64,000 bases of DNA, from assembly GCA_017484135.1 (NCBI GenBank), contig JAFUTQ010000059.1:1-64000 (forward strand), written 5' to 3'. This document shows, in pieces, positions 26,488-35,511 of the stretch. The stretch is from Lachnospiraceae bacterium (lineage in GTDB: Bacteria; Bacillota; Clostridia; Lachnospirales; Lachnospiraceae). The position numbers were made by a program, and so were the translations under genes. Within the stretch, counting starts at the first letter, position 1; each line of letters opens with the position of its first letter. Below the pieces are notes generated by a model that saw nothing but the letters and a program-made list of their open reading frames with translations, did no database searches and was not told the DNA's origin.

Positions 26488-28788
26488 TTAATCTGCCTTA
26501 AAATAGGCTTCCAGTTCTTCACTGAGTGTCGCCTCATGACCTGCAACATAAATCGCGACCCGCCTGATCCTGCCTTCAAACACAAACGGCGACTCGTAAT
26601 CTTCATACGCGACAGGCGTCTGCTTGTCGGCGCCTATCGTCGTCACAAAATCCACAAATCCATTGATCTCCGGCACGACGATCTCACCAACCCTTTCTCC
26701 CTCTAAATAAAGTTCAATATGTGCAGAGCCGTCCTCCCGAATCTTCTGTCTATACTCGACATGCAGCGTACCATCCCGCAATTCCCCGGAGGTAATGGTA
26801 AAAAACTGCTCGGCGCCATAATTGTATGTAAACTTCAGTCTGTTCTGAAGAATGTACAGGCTGTGTCCACCAAATCGATTGCCCGATGAGAAGATCGTAC
26901 CCTTTTCCTCAATTGAAGTTCTTTCAATCTCTGCCCGGAATACATGGCTGTGACTGGTCAGATCTGACTGCAGCGCCCTTATAAGATCCACCGGTTCGAT
27001 AAGATTTTCATAAGTATCGAAGCGCTCCCTCCTTCGCATGCTTGTATACATTTTCACGGCGGATTCCTTTGAGCCATACATGGTTCCGTTAAACATCGGA
27101 AACACCCCTGCTTTTGCTGCTTCAATCAGCCATGCCCGTTCCAACTCCTGTACCTTATCCGGGTACTGCTCTGCCACATTCTCCGATTCAGAATAATCCT
27201 CCGCCACATGGTAGAGTTCCCACACGTCATCGGCAAACTCTCCGCCGGATGCATTGCGTGAGTGATTGACAATCGCTTTCCAACCATCCTTATAGATCGC
27301 TCTGTTGCCAAGCATTTCATAATATTGCACATGCTTTTGATCCCCGGCATCGCCCTGCTCCAGCGTATACTTAAATGAAGTGCCCTGAAACGGCCGCTGG
27401 TGTACCCCCTTAATATGCTCCGGCTTTTGTACGCCGATGATATCCAGCACCGTAGGTGTGATATCAGACACATGATGGTACTGCGTCCGGATTGCCCCCG
27501 GATCCTTTACCAGTTTGGGATATCTCACGATCATCGGATCCTTTACCCCACCTGAATAGGTCCATATCTTATACCACGGAAACGGGGTATTCCCCAGATT
27601 TGCCCAGCCGATCGGATAATGGTTAAAGGCATTTGGTCCTCCGATCTCATCCAATCGTTCCAGCACATAATCCGCCTCCAGATCGGGATCTACCTTGCCC
27701 GCATCTCCTCTTGAGGCACTGAGTTTCCGAAAATTGTTAAACGTTCCTTCGGTCCCCCCCTCCGCAGAGGCGCCATTGTCCGAAATCAGAACCACGATCG
27801 TATTGTCCAACTCTCCCCGATCTCTTAAAAAGTCAAGCAGTCGTCCGATCTGCTCATCTGTGTGGGTAAGCATACCAGCAAATGCCTCCATATACCTTGC
27901 GGCCGTTTTTTTCTGCTTTTCCGTGAGTTCATCCCATGGCTTTACAAATTCATTTCTGGGAGTAAGTCTGGCATCCTCCGGAATGATCCCCAGAGTCTTT
28001 TGCCTTTCAAACCACTGCTGTCTCAGCACGTCCCAGCCCTCATCGAACTTGCCCTTATAGCGGTCAATATATTCCTTCGGCGCATGATGGGGGGTGTGCA
28101 TTGCGCCAAATGCAACATACAGGAAAAAGGGCTTTTCGGGATATACCGCTTTCTGATGATATACATAATTGATCGCCTTATCCACGATATCCTCTGAAAA
28201 ATGATACCCCTCTTCCACCGACTTCGGCTGTTCGACAGGCTGATTATCCTGAAACAATCTCGGATGAAACTGATCCATCTGTGCATGCAAAAACCCATAA
28301 TATTTATCAAAGCCTTTGCCGAGCGGCCAGTTATCGAAAGGGCCTGCCTCTGTAGTCTCCGAAACATCCGTTAGATGCCATTTGCCCACTGCATAACTGC
28401 TGTAATCATACTCATGTAAAATCTCTGCAAGCGTCGCGCAATCCCTGTGCAGATGTCCGATTCCGTTGTCGCAGCCTGTCATGTGCTCCACCACTGCGCA
28501 GATACCTGCTGTATGGTGATTCATACCGGTAAGCAGTGAGGCTCTTGTGGCGGAACATATCGCCGTCGTATGGAAGTTATTATAGCGAAGTCCTTCGCCT
28601 GCCAGTCTGTCAATATTCGGCGTGCTTATGCTTGATCCATAGCAGCCAAGCTGTGCAAAGCCCAAATCGTCCAACACGATATACACCACATTCGGCGCGG
28701 CCTTTGGTGTTTTGTCGGTATATTGATATGCATACCTTGTGTCGTCAATGGTATATCCCACATCACCTGTAAATGTTGCCCTTTTCAC
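26488..28788 (-). CDS. Arylsulfatase-family sulfatase
   Basis: A 766-residue alkaline-phosphatase-superfamily sulfatase. The metal site begins VLDDLG (Asp40-41), the formylglycine motif is [11 protein letters not shown] (Cys78), and later metal and His residues appear in GKWHL, HTPHHAP and SDNGAS. It hydrolyses sulfate esters after conversion of Cys78; no sulfatase-maturating enzyme is recognisable nearby. No signal peptide is seen, so it is probably cytosolic, acting on imported sulfate esters. GTG 28788 has GGAGG 6 bases upstream. It lies between the importer ATPase and metK, supporting an organosulfur theme. Confidence 0.9.
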   Translation of the reverse strand: MKRATFTGDVGYTIDDTRYAYQYTDKTPKAAPNVVYIVLDDLGFAQLGCYGSSISTPNIDRLAGEGLRYNNFHTTAICSATRASLLTGMNHHTAGICAVVEHMTGCDNGIGHLHRDCATLAEILHEYDYSSYAVGKWHLTDVSETTEAGPFDNWPLGKGFDKYYGFLHAQMDQFHPRLFQDNQPVEQPKSVEEGYHFSEDIVDKAINYVYHQKAVYPEKPFFLYVAFGAMHTPHHAPKEYIDRYKGKFDEGWDVLRQQWFERQKTLGIIPEDARLTPRNEFVKPWDELTEKQKKTAARYMEAFAGMLTHTDEQIGRLLDFLRDRGELDNTIVVLISDNGASAEGGTEGTFNNFRKLSASRGDAGKVDPDLEADYVLERLDEIGGPNAFNHYPIGWANLGNTPFPWYKIWTYSGGVKDPMIVRYPKLVKDPGAIRTQYHHVSDITPTVLDIIGVQKPEHIKGVHQRPFQGTSFKYTLEQGDAGDQKHVQYYEMLGNRAIYKDGWKAIVNHSRNASGGEFADDVWELYHVAEDYSESENVAEQYPDKVQELERAWLIEAAKAGVFPMFNGTMYGSKESAVKMYTSMRRRERFDTYENLIEPVDLIRALQSDLTSHSHVFRAEIERTSIEEKGTIFSSGNRFGGHSLYILQNRLKFTYNYGAEQFFTITSGELRDGTLHVEYRQKIREDGSAHIELYLEGERVGEIVVPEINGFVDFVTTIGADKQTPVAYEDYESPFVFEGRIRRVAIYVAGHEATLSEELEAYFKAD

Positions 28789-28802
28789 TTTACACCTCCG
28801 TT

Positions 28803-29765
28803 TTATCTCGTCTTTGTCAGATTGCTCTTATCCACCGGCTCTCTGCCATGTGCATAGATCGCCTTGTCCAACGCCTCATGTACCCCTCGGGTAAACTCCG
28901 AAACCGCCTCATTATCCAGCTCTCTCGGATAATCATAGGGCACCTCTACCTGCTTGACGATCTGTGCATCCGGTGCCGCCGAAAAGATACTGATCTTTTC
29001 GCCGAGATATACCGCTTCCTGAATATCATGCGTTACAAACAGGATTGTCTTCCCTGTAGCTTTCCATATACGGATCAGCTCATCCTGCAGCACTCTTCTG
29101 GTCTGTGCATCCAGCGCGCCAAACGGCTCATCCATGATCAGGATCTCCGGGTCGGAGGCAATGCTGCGCGCGATCTGCACCCTCTGCTTCATCCCTCCCG
29201 AAAGCTCGATCGGATGCTTTTTCTCATTGCCGGACAGCCCGACCAGATCAATGCACTCCTGTGCGATTTTGCTGCGTTCTGCCTTCGCCACATGCTTTAC
29301 CTTGAGACCATACTCCACATTCTTTTTGACCGAAAGCCACGGAAACAAACTGGAGTCCGCATTTTGAAACACAACCCCTCTCTCCGGTCCCGGTTTGGTG
29401 ACAGGCACTCCGTCCAAAAATACTGCGCCGTCCGTGGTCTCTAAAAATCCGGCGATGATATTGAGCAGAGTAGATTTGCCGCATCCGCTTGCCCCAAGAA
29501 ATATGTGAAACTCGCCTTCCCTGATTTCCAGATTTACATCCCTGAGTACATAGGCGCTTTTGTCTCCCCCGATAACCGCATCGGGATTAATATTATCGGA
29601 AAACAGCAGATCCTTTTTTTCTTCTTCAAACTGCTTGCTGATATTTTTTACCCTGATCTTGGTATTTTCCGTTGCCGCGGCATTTTTCTCATAGCATTTG
29701 CAGACGTGATCTACCTTGATCTTGACGACTGTGTCCTCTTTTGCCTTTTCTTTTTCCAATGCCAT
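28803..29765 (-). CDS. ABC transporter ATP-binding protein (SsuB/TauB type)
   Basis: A 320-residue ATPase of the nitrate/sulfonate/taurine importer group. Walker [11 protein letters not shown]-loop [14 protein letters not shown], signature LSGGMKQR, Walker [13 protein letters not shown] and the H-loop THD are all intact. The N-terminus carries about 70 extra residues with two similar segments, [12 protein letters not shown] and [12 protein letters not shown], as if the first strand had been duplicated. It starts 11 bases after the permease gene. Together with permease and lipoprotein it forms a complete importer, probably for a sulfonate or sulfate ester. Confidence 0.93.
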   Translation of the reverse strand: MALEKEKAKEDTVVKIKVDHVCKCYEKNAAATENTKIRVKNISKQFEEEKKDLLFSDNINPDAVIGGDKSAYVLRDVNLEIREGEFHIFLGASGCGKSTLLNIIAGFLETTDGAVFLDGVPVTKPGPERGVVFQNADSSLFPWLSVKKNVEYGLKVKHVAKAERSKIAQECIDLVGLSGNEKKHPIELSGGMKQRVQIARSIASDPEILIMDEPFGALDAQTRRVLQDELIRIWKATGKTILFVTHDIQEAVYLGEKISIFSAAPDAQIVKQVEVPYDYPRELDNEAVSEFTRGVHEALDKAIYAHGREPVDKSNLTKTR

Positions 29766-29776
29766 ACTCCGCCTCC

Positions 29777-30553
29777 TTATTTATCTACCACACCGTAGTA
29801 TCTGAATGCGCCTGCTGCAACCTTCCGAAGCAGTTTGTCTGCAAAAAATCCAATCAGGCCAAGCACCACGATGCCCACAAAAATCCAATCTGTCCGATAA
29901 TACATTCTCGATGTATAGATCAGATATCCCAGACCCTCGCTTGCCGCAAGCATCTCTGCCCCCACAATTGATATGATGGCACTGCTTAAGCCGAGTCTTA
30001 ATCCGGTAAAGATATTGGGCACTGCTCCCGGAATCGTGACGGTCAGAAAGGACTGCAGCCTCGATGCCCCCAGTGACTCCGCCGCCTGATATTTGACCGG
30101 ATCGATTCCGGCAACCCCCGCAATTGTATTGACGGTAACCGGAAATATGACTGCATAGGTAATCAGGGCAAGCTTACTCTCCTCTCCGATGCCAAACCAC
30201 ATCAAAAACAGGGACAGAAAGCCGATTGCCGGCACAAACCTGAAAAAACTGATAAAGGGCTCAAACAGCCACTTAAAAACCTTAAATCTTCCTATCAAAA
30301 GCCCCAATGGCACCGCAATGAGCGCTCCCCTTAAGAACCCCAGCAGAACTCTTTGAATACTGATCTTGATATCTGCCCACAGCACACCTTTTTTCAGAAC
30401 CTCCAGAAACCCATCCCATGTAACCTTCGGGTTCGGCAGAAAGTCCGGTGTGTTATACTTTGCTGCGAGTGTCCATATCAGGAGCAAAAGAATCCATGTG
30501 ACGATGCTGCTTTTTAATATGTATGTTCCAATCTTTGTAAAATTTTTTTTCAA
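29777..30553 (-). CDS. ABC transporter permease (SsuC/TauC type)
   Basis: A 258-residue inner-membrane permease with about six helices of the BPD_transp_1 fold. The cytoplasmic EAA loop is [34 protein letters not shown], which docks with the ATPase. Its first helix follows a basic N-terminus, and its length matches SsuC and TauC. It lies between the radical SAM gene (29 bases upstream) and the ATPase gene (11 bases downstream). Confidence 0.93.
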   Translation of the reverse strand: MKKNFTKIGTYILKSSIVTWILLLLIWTLAAKYNTPDFLPNPKVTWDGFLEVLKKGVLWADIKISIQRVLLGFLRGALIAVPLGLLIGRFKVFKWLFEPFISFFRFVPAIGFLSLFLMWFGIGEESKLALITYAVIFPVTVNTIAGVAGIDPVKYQAAESLGASRLQSFLTVTIPGAVPNIFTGLRLGLSSAIISIVGAEMLAASEGLGYLIYTSRMYYRTDWIFVGIVVLGLIGFFADKLLRKVAAGAFRYYGVVDK

Positions 30554-30582
30554 TGCCTGTGCCTCCTTCTAAGAAATGAAGC

Positions 30583-31764
30583 TTATGCAACAATTCCCTC
30601 ATCGATCGCATAAAGCTCATGCATATACCAATGGCCATTGCTCGCATTGCTGAGCTGTTCATAGCTGATTCCGTTCTTCTTGAGTATCTCCACGATCCTG
30701 TTCTGTACCTCCCAGTGCCAGTCGGCGTTCGGGGTCTGATGTCCCTCAAATGCCGAGCCCACCGCAGGTGCCCATGTGGTAGCCGTTGTAACCACGCCCC
30801 AGGAAGACAAGGTCTCAATGCCATCCAGAAGGTATTCCTTCGGTTCCAGTCCTCCCACAAAATTAGAGCGGACATTGCCTTTGCCAAACACTTCGACTGC
30901 ATACTTGATCGCTTCCAGCCAATGGCTGTAGCCGCCGCACTCCTGTACCTTGCCCGGGCATATCGCATTGTAGAAGTTTTCATTCCAAACCTCCATATTC
31001 ATTGCGATGGTCGTCCAGCCTGCCTCCTTGTACTTTTCAATAATGGAAATATCCTTCGGAGCGCCTATGCATGCTGTTCCGTTGATGTATTCCCTTCCAA
31101 GCTCTTCCTGCACCGCCTCGGCAACATCCAGATAGTAATCCACCTCACGCCGCTCCGGTATAAATCCGCCGGTTACCGTAAAATGGGTATAGCCCTCGTC
31201 ATAGGCTGCCTTTACCACCTCTGCGATCTGTTTCGGCTGCTTCCACTGAATATTTTCTTTTTCTGCAAATCGCGCTTTTGTCGAATTGATATTGCAGAAC
31301 AGGCAGTCCAGTCCCTTATCCTTCAGCGAGCATTCATTACTGTATGCGGTAAATAAATTTTTTCGTCCGTGGCGGGTATTGCCTGTGTCATTGCAAATAA
31401 TTTTCATATCGATTCCGTCACTGGTCTTTTTTTCATAGAAATCCGGATGATCCCAAAGTTCCAGTTCCAGAACCACCTCATGCCCTTTCTTGATATAAGC
31501 TTTGTCTGCATCTGCCTCAAAATGATAGATGCCATGGCGGTTGAGCAATGGAGATACCTGAAAGTTGTTTTTTGTATAAAACCGATCCGGCAGATAAAAG
31601 CCGGAGCTGTCATCCCTTGAGCCATCCTGGCACAGGTGAACCGCCGAGTTGATCGGATGTTTCTGCACAAGCTCCTTAAAGGTCTGAGGTCCAAAGCTGC
31701 AGCCCCCTACACCGATTTCAAGGATTAACCTTAATTCCTCTTTCAATTCTTCTTTTGATGCCAT
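30583..31764 (-). CDS. Radical SAM protein, atypical CX8CX2C motif
   Basis: A 393-residue protein. The likely 4Fe-4S ligands are Cys145, Cys154 and Cys157 in SNECSLKDKGLDCLFCNIN, a CX8CX2C spacing unlike the usual CX3CX2C. Downstream FTVTGGFIPERREVDYYLD resembles the SAM-binding GGE region, and the rest reads as a TIM-like barrel. No SPASM-type cysteine cluster is present, so it is not a standard sulfatase maturase. AGGAG lies 10 bases before ATG 31764. A maturase role for the nitrogenase-like enzyme, or catalysis in the same pathway, is inferred from location only. Confidence 0.75.
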   Translation of the reverse strand: MASKEELKEELRLILEIGVGGCSFGPQTFKELVQKHPINSAVHLCQDGSRDDSSGFYLPDRFYTKNNFQVSPLLNRHGIYHFEADADKAYIKKGHEVVLELELWDHPDFYEKKTSDGIDMKIICNDTGNTRHGRKNLFTAYSNECSLKDKGLDCLFCNINSTKARFAEKENIQWKQPKQIAEVVKAAYDEGYTHFTVTGGFIPERREVDYYLDVAEAVQEELGREYINGTACIGAPKDISIIEKYKEAGWTTIAMNMEVWNENFYNAICPGKVQECGGYSHWLEAIKYAVEVFGKGNVRSNFVGGLEPKEYLLDGIETLSSWGVVTTATTWAPAVGSAFEGHQTPNADWHWEVQNRIVEILKKNGISYEQLSNASNGHWYMHELYAIDEGIVA

Positions 31765-31839
31765 GATTACAACACTCCTTCTCTGTTTTTTGCTCATAAC
31801 TGTGCAGAACCGTAGGGACTGAACCGTTACGTTGGCTCG

Positions 31840-31868
31840 ATTATAAGTTCGATCCCCCAATATAGCAA
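31840..31868 (-). promoter_or_regulatory. Candidate internal promoter upstream of the radical SAM gene
   Basis: TTGCTA (31863-31868), 17 bases, then TATAAT (31840-31845) on the minus strand. It would drive the radical SAM gene and the genes below it separately from the upstream lipoprotein-MTAN-MATE genes. The 177-base gap here is the largest inside the operon, which supports an internal start. Confidence 0.55.
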
Positions 31869-31907
31869 AGGCAAAATATGAAATCGTATTCACGAGTGCT
31901 ATGTAAG

Positions 31908-31953
31908 CAGATGGCTTGAGGGGAAATGCCAGCAGTCTCCCTCAAGCCATCTG
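31908..31953 (-). terminator. Perfect 15-bp hairpin across the MATE stop codon
   Basis: The last codons and stop of the MATE gene (31939-31953) are exactly complementary to 31908-31922, with a 16-base loop. No T tract follows on the minus strand, so it is not a standard intrinsic terminator; it may slow 3' decay or partially end transcription before the internal promoter. Confidence 0.5.
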
Positions 31954-33360
31954 ATAAATCCTTTTTCTCATCACAAAATACATTACCGACGCATTAATCA
32001 CCGTAATCACATCCGTAATCGTTTCCGCCAGATAGACCCCTGTTGTTCCCAATCCGCTGATTCCGGGCAGAATCAACACCAGCGGTATCAGGAGTATCCC
32101 TTTTCTGAAGAACGATACATAAATCGCTGTTTTTGCAAATCCAATGGACTGAAACATGCCCTGTATGCCCATATGTATCCCGAATATCAGCATTCCGATC
32201 ATATATATCCGGATGGCCGGTACTCCCATTGCTATAATCTGTTCGTCTTTCGTGAAAATTCTGAAAAGGTTTTCAGGAAATAATTCTATGAGTAACACTC
32301 CGAGAATGATGCTGACCTCAATCCATGTAATTACCAATTTCAGGGTCTGCCTGATGCGTCCTCCGTTTTTTGCGCCATAGTTATAGCTGAATATCGGCTG
32401 GGATCCTTGTCCCAGTCCATTGACAGGCAGCATCAGGAATTGATTGATGGTAAATATGATCGTTAGAACCGTCACATCCATACTGCTGCCATACCTAAGC
32501 AGCATGAGAAAGCAAACAACATGCGATATCCCCTGTGTGATCGCAAAGAAAAAAGTCACCACTCCCAGAGACAGTATCTCTTTCATAATCCACAGCTCGG
32601 GCTTATAAAATCTCAGCCGGATCTTTGTTTTCTCTCCAAACAGAAACCGGATCATCAGAACTGCACTGACAAGCTGACTGATCAGCGTTGCGATTGCCGC
32701 ACCCCGGATGCCGAGTCCAAATCCATATATAAAGATCGGATCGAGAATGATGTTTAATCCGGCACCGATACTTGTGTATTTCATGCTGATTTTATTAAAT
32801 CCCTGTGTCGTCAGAAACGGATTCAGCCCAAGTACTGCCAGTGTAAACACGTTGCCAATAGCATAGATTCTCATATAATCCTGTGCATACGGCAGGGTGT
32901 CCGCATCCGCTCCAAACAGCCGCAAAACCGGTTCACAAAATAAAATCAAAAGCAGTGTCAATACGATCGAAACAACAGCCAAAAGCAGCACACTGTTTGC
33001 CAACACCTTGTGTGCCTTCTCTGTATCTTCTCTTCCCATGCTGATTGCGACCAGCGGACCGCCCCCTGAGCCGATCAGCAGTCCAAACGCATTGATCATC
33101 GTGATAACAGGTCCTGTTATACCAAGACCGGCCAGCACTGCCACACCGGTTCCCGGTATTCTCCCAAGATAAATCCTGTCGACCGTGCTATACAGTAGCA
33201 CGACCAATTCTGCACAGATACTGGGCACGGAAAGCCGAAACAGTAAATGGCCCACAGGCTCATTTGCCAGGGGCTCATCACTCCTTCTGTTTGTATCACC
33301 GAGGTCCCCGGGATCTGTATGTATCGCATTTTTTTCCTGTTGCATCTTATTGTAACTCAA
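31942..33360 (-). CDS. MATE-family efflux transporter
   Basis: A 472-residue protein with twelve predicted membrane helices and the duplicated MATE fold. The first helix region LLFRLSVPSICAELVVLLYSTVDRIYLG is typical, as is the repeat near TLKLVITWIEVSII. MATE pumps export cationic organic compounds with Na+ or H+. TTG 33360 was taken as start because AGGAGG lies 6 bases upstream; ATG 33345 is possible. It follows the MTAN gene by 12 bases. Export of a pathway product or toxic intermediate is inferred. Confidence 0.9.
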   Translation of the reverse strand: MSYNKMQQEKNAIHTDPGDLGDTNRRSDEPLANEPVGHLLFRLSVPSICAELVVLLYSTVDRIYLGRIPGTGVAVLAGLGITGPVITMINAFGLLIGSGGGPLVAISMGREDTEKAHKVLANSVLLLAVVSIVLTLLLILFCEPVLRLFGADADTLPYAQDYMRIYAIGNVFTLAVLGLNPFLTTQGFNKISMKYTSIGAGLNIILDPIFIYGFGLGIRGAAIATLISQLVSAVLMIRFLFGEKTKIRLRFYKPELWIMKEILSLGVVTFFFAITQGISHVVCFLMLLRYGSSMDVTVLTIIFTINQFLMLPVNGLGQGSQPIFSYNYGAKNGGRIRQTLKLVITWIEVSIILGVLLIELFPENLFRIFTKDEQIIAMGVPAIRIYMIGMLIFGIHMGIQGMFQSIGFAKTAIYVSFFRKGILLIPLVLILPGISGLGTTGVYLAETITDVITVINASVMYFVMRKRIYQMA

Positions 33361-33372
33361 TTTCCGCCTCCT

Positions 33373-34086
33373 CTATGCCAAGGCCTGCGCGGTCAATACC
33401 GCAAGGGCTACCGGCCTTTGCTCAATCGGAATGCGTGCGCCCTCCGGCTCCTTAAAATGCTCCAGCGCATGTTCATCCGCAAAATCAGAAATGGTTCTTA
33501 TAGAGATAAATGCAACATTTTTTTCGGTTGCCACCTGTGCGATCGCAGCGCTCTCCATGTCAAATGCAACCGCCCCAAACTCTGTTTTGATCTGTGCCTT
33601 TTTTCCGCTGTCATTCAAAAAGAAATCTCCGGTTGCAATGGTTCCGGTCTGTGTCCTGATATTCTCTGAGCGGGCAATGTGCTCCACTGTGCTTACAACA
33701 TCTTGCGGACTTCCCGCGATCACCGGCCTGTTTGCCTCAAGAAGCGGAAGAAAGTCAGCCTGTACATAGGTGGTGCCGATGGCCACATCTCCTTTCACTG
33801 CTCGATCTGCCAGCCCACCGGCATATCCCACATTGATGATCAGGTCCGGACTGTAGTCATGGATCAGGTCGGCTGTGCGGAAGGCCGCATTGACCTTCCC
33901 CACTCCCAGCACCTTTGTCACAAGCTGTATTCTTTGCCCGTAATGAATAAACACCTGTTCCTTATCTTTTTCCTCTCTGTCAAAGGTCATCCAGCCCGAA
34001 AGTGACTTCAAATATTCCGAAACATACTCCACTTCCTGCTCCATCGCTCCGACAATCGCAAAAATTTTTGTTTTTTCCCTTGTCAA
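33373..34086 (-). CDS. mtnN: 5'-Methylthioadenosine/S-adenosylhomocysteine nucleosidase
   Basis: A 237-residue nucleosidase of the MTAN/Pfs family. It begins FAIVGAMEQEVEYV, has the catalytic Glu in FDMESAAIAQVA and the Asp in RTISDFAD. It removes adenine from MTA, SAH and 5'-deoxyadenosine, the last being the by-product of radical SAM enzymes. TTG 34086 has AGAGG 7 bases upstream. Its place in an operon with metK and a radical SAM gene fits SAM turnover. It is longer at residues 30-45 than classic MTANs (WMTFDREEKDKEQ insertion). Confidence 0.9.
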   Translation of the reverse strand: MTREKTKIFAIVGAMEQEVEYVSEYLKSLSGWMTFDREEKDKEQVFIHYGQRIQLVTKVLGVGKVNAAFRTADLIHDYSPDLIINVGYAGGLADRAVKGDVAIGTTYVQADFLPLLEANRPVIAGSPQDVVSTVEHIARSENIRTQTGTIATGDFFLNDSGKKAQIKTEFGAVAFDMESAAIAQVATEKNVAFISIRTISDFADEHALEHFKEPEGARIPIEQRPVALAVLTAQALA

Positions 34087-34113
34087 TGATTTTCCTCTCT
34101 CAAAACCGCTTCC

Positions 34114-35241
34114 TTATTCCTGATATGTTACCCGGTCAGGAAATGCCTCTTTTAATGCGTCGATATTAATGAAATCCTTAAAATCGTACTCCGTGGTATA
34201 ATTTCCGTTTTCTAAGCAATACGCATTGACTGCCTGCAGGGCATCGTAGCAACCCTGTTCAAACTGGAGCTTATCCACGTTTGCCGCAATACTTGCCTTT
34301 ACAAGCGCTTCGTCCTCGCCGGTCTCCTCACTTACCCAGCCGGCAACCTCATCCTGATTATCATTCAGATACTGCAGTGCCTCATCGGAAGCCTCCAAAA
34401 ATTTAACCAGTGTATCGTGATTGGCTGTAGCCCAGGTATTGTTCGCGATCCATATGGTGTATGTCTTGATATTGAAGCTGTCATCATTGATCTGATGCCA
34501 CCCATAATCATCCTGCAGCTTCTTGGCCGTGTCACCAGATGCCCACTGTGCATAGCTTGTCCCCGCTTTTGCGATCGCAAGTCCCTCTGCCGCCGCCGTA
34601 ACACCGTCAAGCGTCACGGTAGAGGCATCAACTTCATAGGTCTCAAAAAACTTGGCATACCAGTAATCGAAGATAGTCGCAGAAATGGTTGTGACATGCT
34701 TCCCCTCCAGATCCTTGGGATTCTCAATCTCAGCCGGCGCGTAAATATTCGATGTCGTGCTGTTGCTGCTCTGGGCGATGATCCTGAAATCGGTATTGAC
34801 CGCTGTATTGCCAAAACGATTTGCCGCCGCATAATCCGCAAGGATTCCGATATCAATCTCTCCGGTTACCAATGCATCCGCCGTGTTGATTCCCATCGAA
34901 TACTCGGATGTCTGAAGATCGATTCCATACTTTTCAAAAATCTTTGTGTGGTCATTGATCACCTTGATCCACAGCTGCGAGCCTGTGGAAAGAATCGACA
35001 TCCGAACCGTAGTCAGCTCGCCATCCTGCGCCACTGCATCGTCGCTGTCTTCCGCATCAGAGGCTTCGCTGCTTTCCGCTGCGGTGCTGTCTTCTGATGC
35101 CCCTCCACTATTATCTGCTGCAGAATTGCTTGTGCTTTCTGTCTCCTTTCCGCAAGCCGTAGCACTCGCTGCCAGCACAAAGATCAAAAGCCATGACAAT
35201 AATTTTTTTGCAACTCTCAGTTCCCCTCGTCTCTTTCTCAT
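34114..35241 (-). CDS. ABC transporter substrate-binding lipoprotein (SsuA/TauA/NMT1-like)
   Basis: A 375-residue lipoprotein. A basic N-terminus and hydrophobic core lead to the lipobox ASATAC with Cys30. A Ser/Ala/Asp/Glu-rich linker (about 32-75) is followed by a type 2 periplasmic-binding fold (RMSILSTGSQLWIKVINDHTKIFEKYGID, typical of NMT1/SsuA proteins). It is the first gene of the operon and would capture the substrate outside the cell for the permease and ATPase encoded downstream. The ligand is not identifiable; sulfonate, sulfate ester or an aromatic sulfur compound is suggested by the sulfatase. Confidence 0.9.
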   Translation of the reverse strand: MRKRRGELRVAKKLLSWLLIFVLAASATACGKETESTSNSAADNSGGASEDSTAAESSEASDAEDSDDAVAQDGELTTVRMSILSTGSQLWIKVINDHTKIFEKYGIDLQTSEYSMGINTADALVTGEIDIGILADYAAANRFGNTAVNTDFRIIAQSSNSTTSNIYAPAEIENPKDLEGKHVTTISATIFDYWYAKFFETYEVDASTVTLDGVTAAAEGLAIAKAGTSYAQWASGDTAKKLQDDYGWHQINDDSFNIKTYTIWIANNTWATANHDTLVKFLEASDEALQYLNDNQDEVAGWVSEETGEDEALVKASIAANVDKLQFEQGCYDALQAVNAYCLENGNYTTEYDFKDFINIDALKEAFPDRVTYQE

Positions 35242-35271
35242 ATTTTGTTCCTCTCTTTCATGGAATGATGT

Positions 35272-35416
35272 GATTTGAGAGGCAAAAGGTCATGCCGACG
35301 CAGTCGGCATTGACTCTTTGCACAAGAAATGTCAGGGAAATGCCAGCATTCCCCTGACATTTCTTGTGCAAAGTGTTCACATCGTTTCACGATGTGAACC
35401 TTTTGCCCCTCAAATC
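35272..35416. repeat. Nested foldback element, family R2 copy C
   Basis: Outer arms GATTTGAGAGGCAAAAGGT and its near-complement at 35398-35416 enclose ATGCCGAC/GTCGGCAT, a long stem (TGCACAAGAAATGTCAGGG with its complement) and TTCACATCG/CGATGTGAA. It lies between the operon's candidate promoter and the lipoprotein gene, so it would be part of the 5' untranslated RNA. Confidence 0.88.
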
Positions 35417-35474
35417 ACGATATGTGTACAGCTCCTTCATAGTCCGTTTTTTCGTTCCTGTGAAGGTTGCACCC

Positions 35475-35504
35475 ATTCTACATTCCCGAAAGCATTTTTT
35501 TCAA
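35475..35504 (-). promoter_or_regulatory. Candidate promoter of the nitrogenase-like operon
   Basis: TTGAAA (35499-35504), 18 bases, then TAGAAT (35475-35480) on the minus strand, beginning 8 bases after the stop of the FMN-binding gene. It is the best promoter upstream of the lipoprotein gene and gives a leader of about 225 nt containing R2 copy C and a CCTTCA/TGAAGG hairpin. No SAM riboswitch signature was recognised in the leader. Confidence 0.6.
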
Positions 35505-35511
35505 TTCCAAA

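Noticed and set aside
30583..31764. Anaerobic sulfatase-maturating enzyme for the adjacent sulfatase
   Set aside because: Cysteine spacing is CX8CX2C and the SPASM-like C-terminal cysteines are missing.
35272..35504. SAM riboswitch in the leader of the metK-containing operon
   Set aside because: The stems match the R2 foldback family found before unrelated genes, and no SAM-I, SAM-II or SAM-III core motif was recognised.
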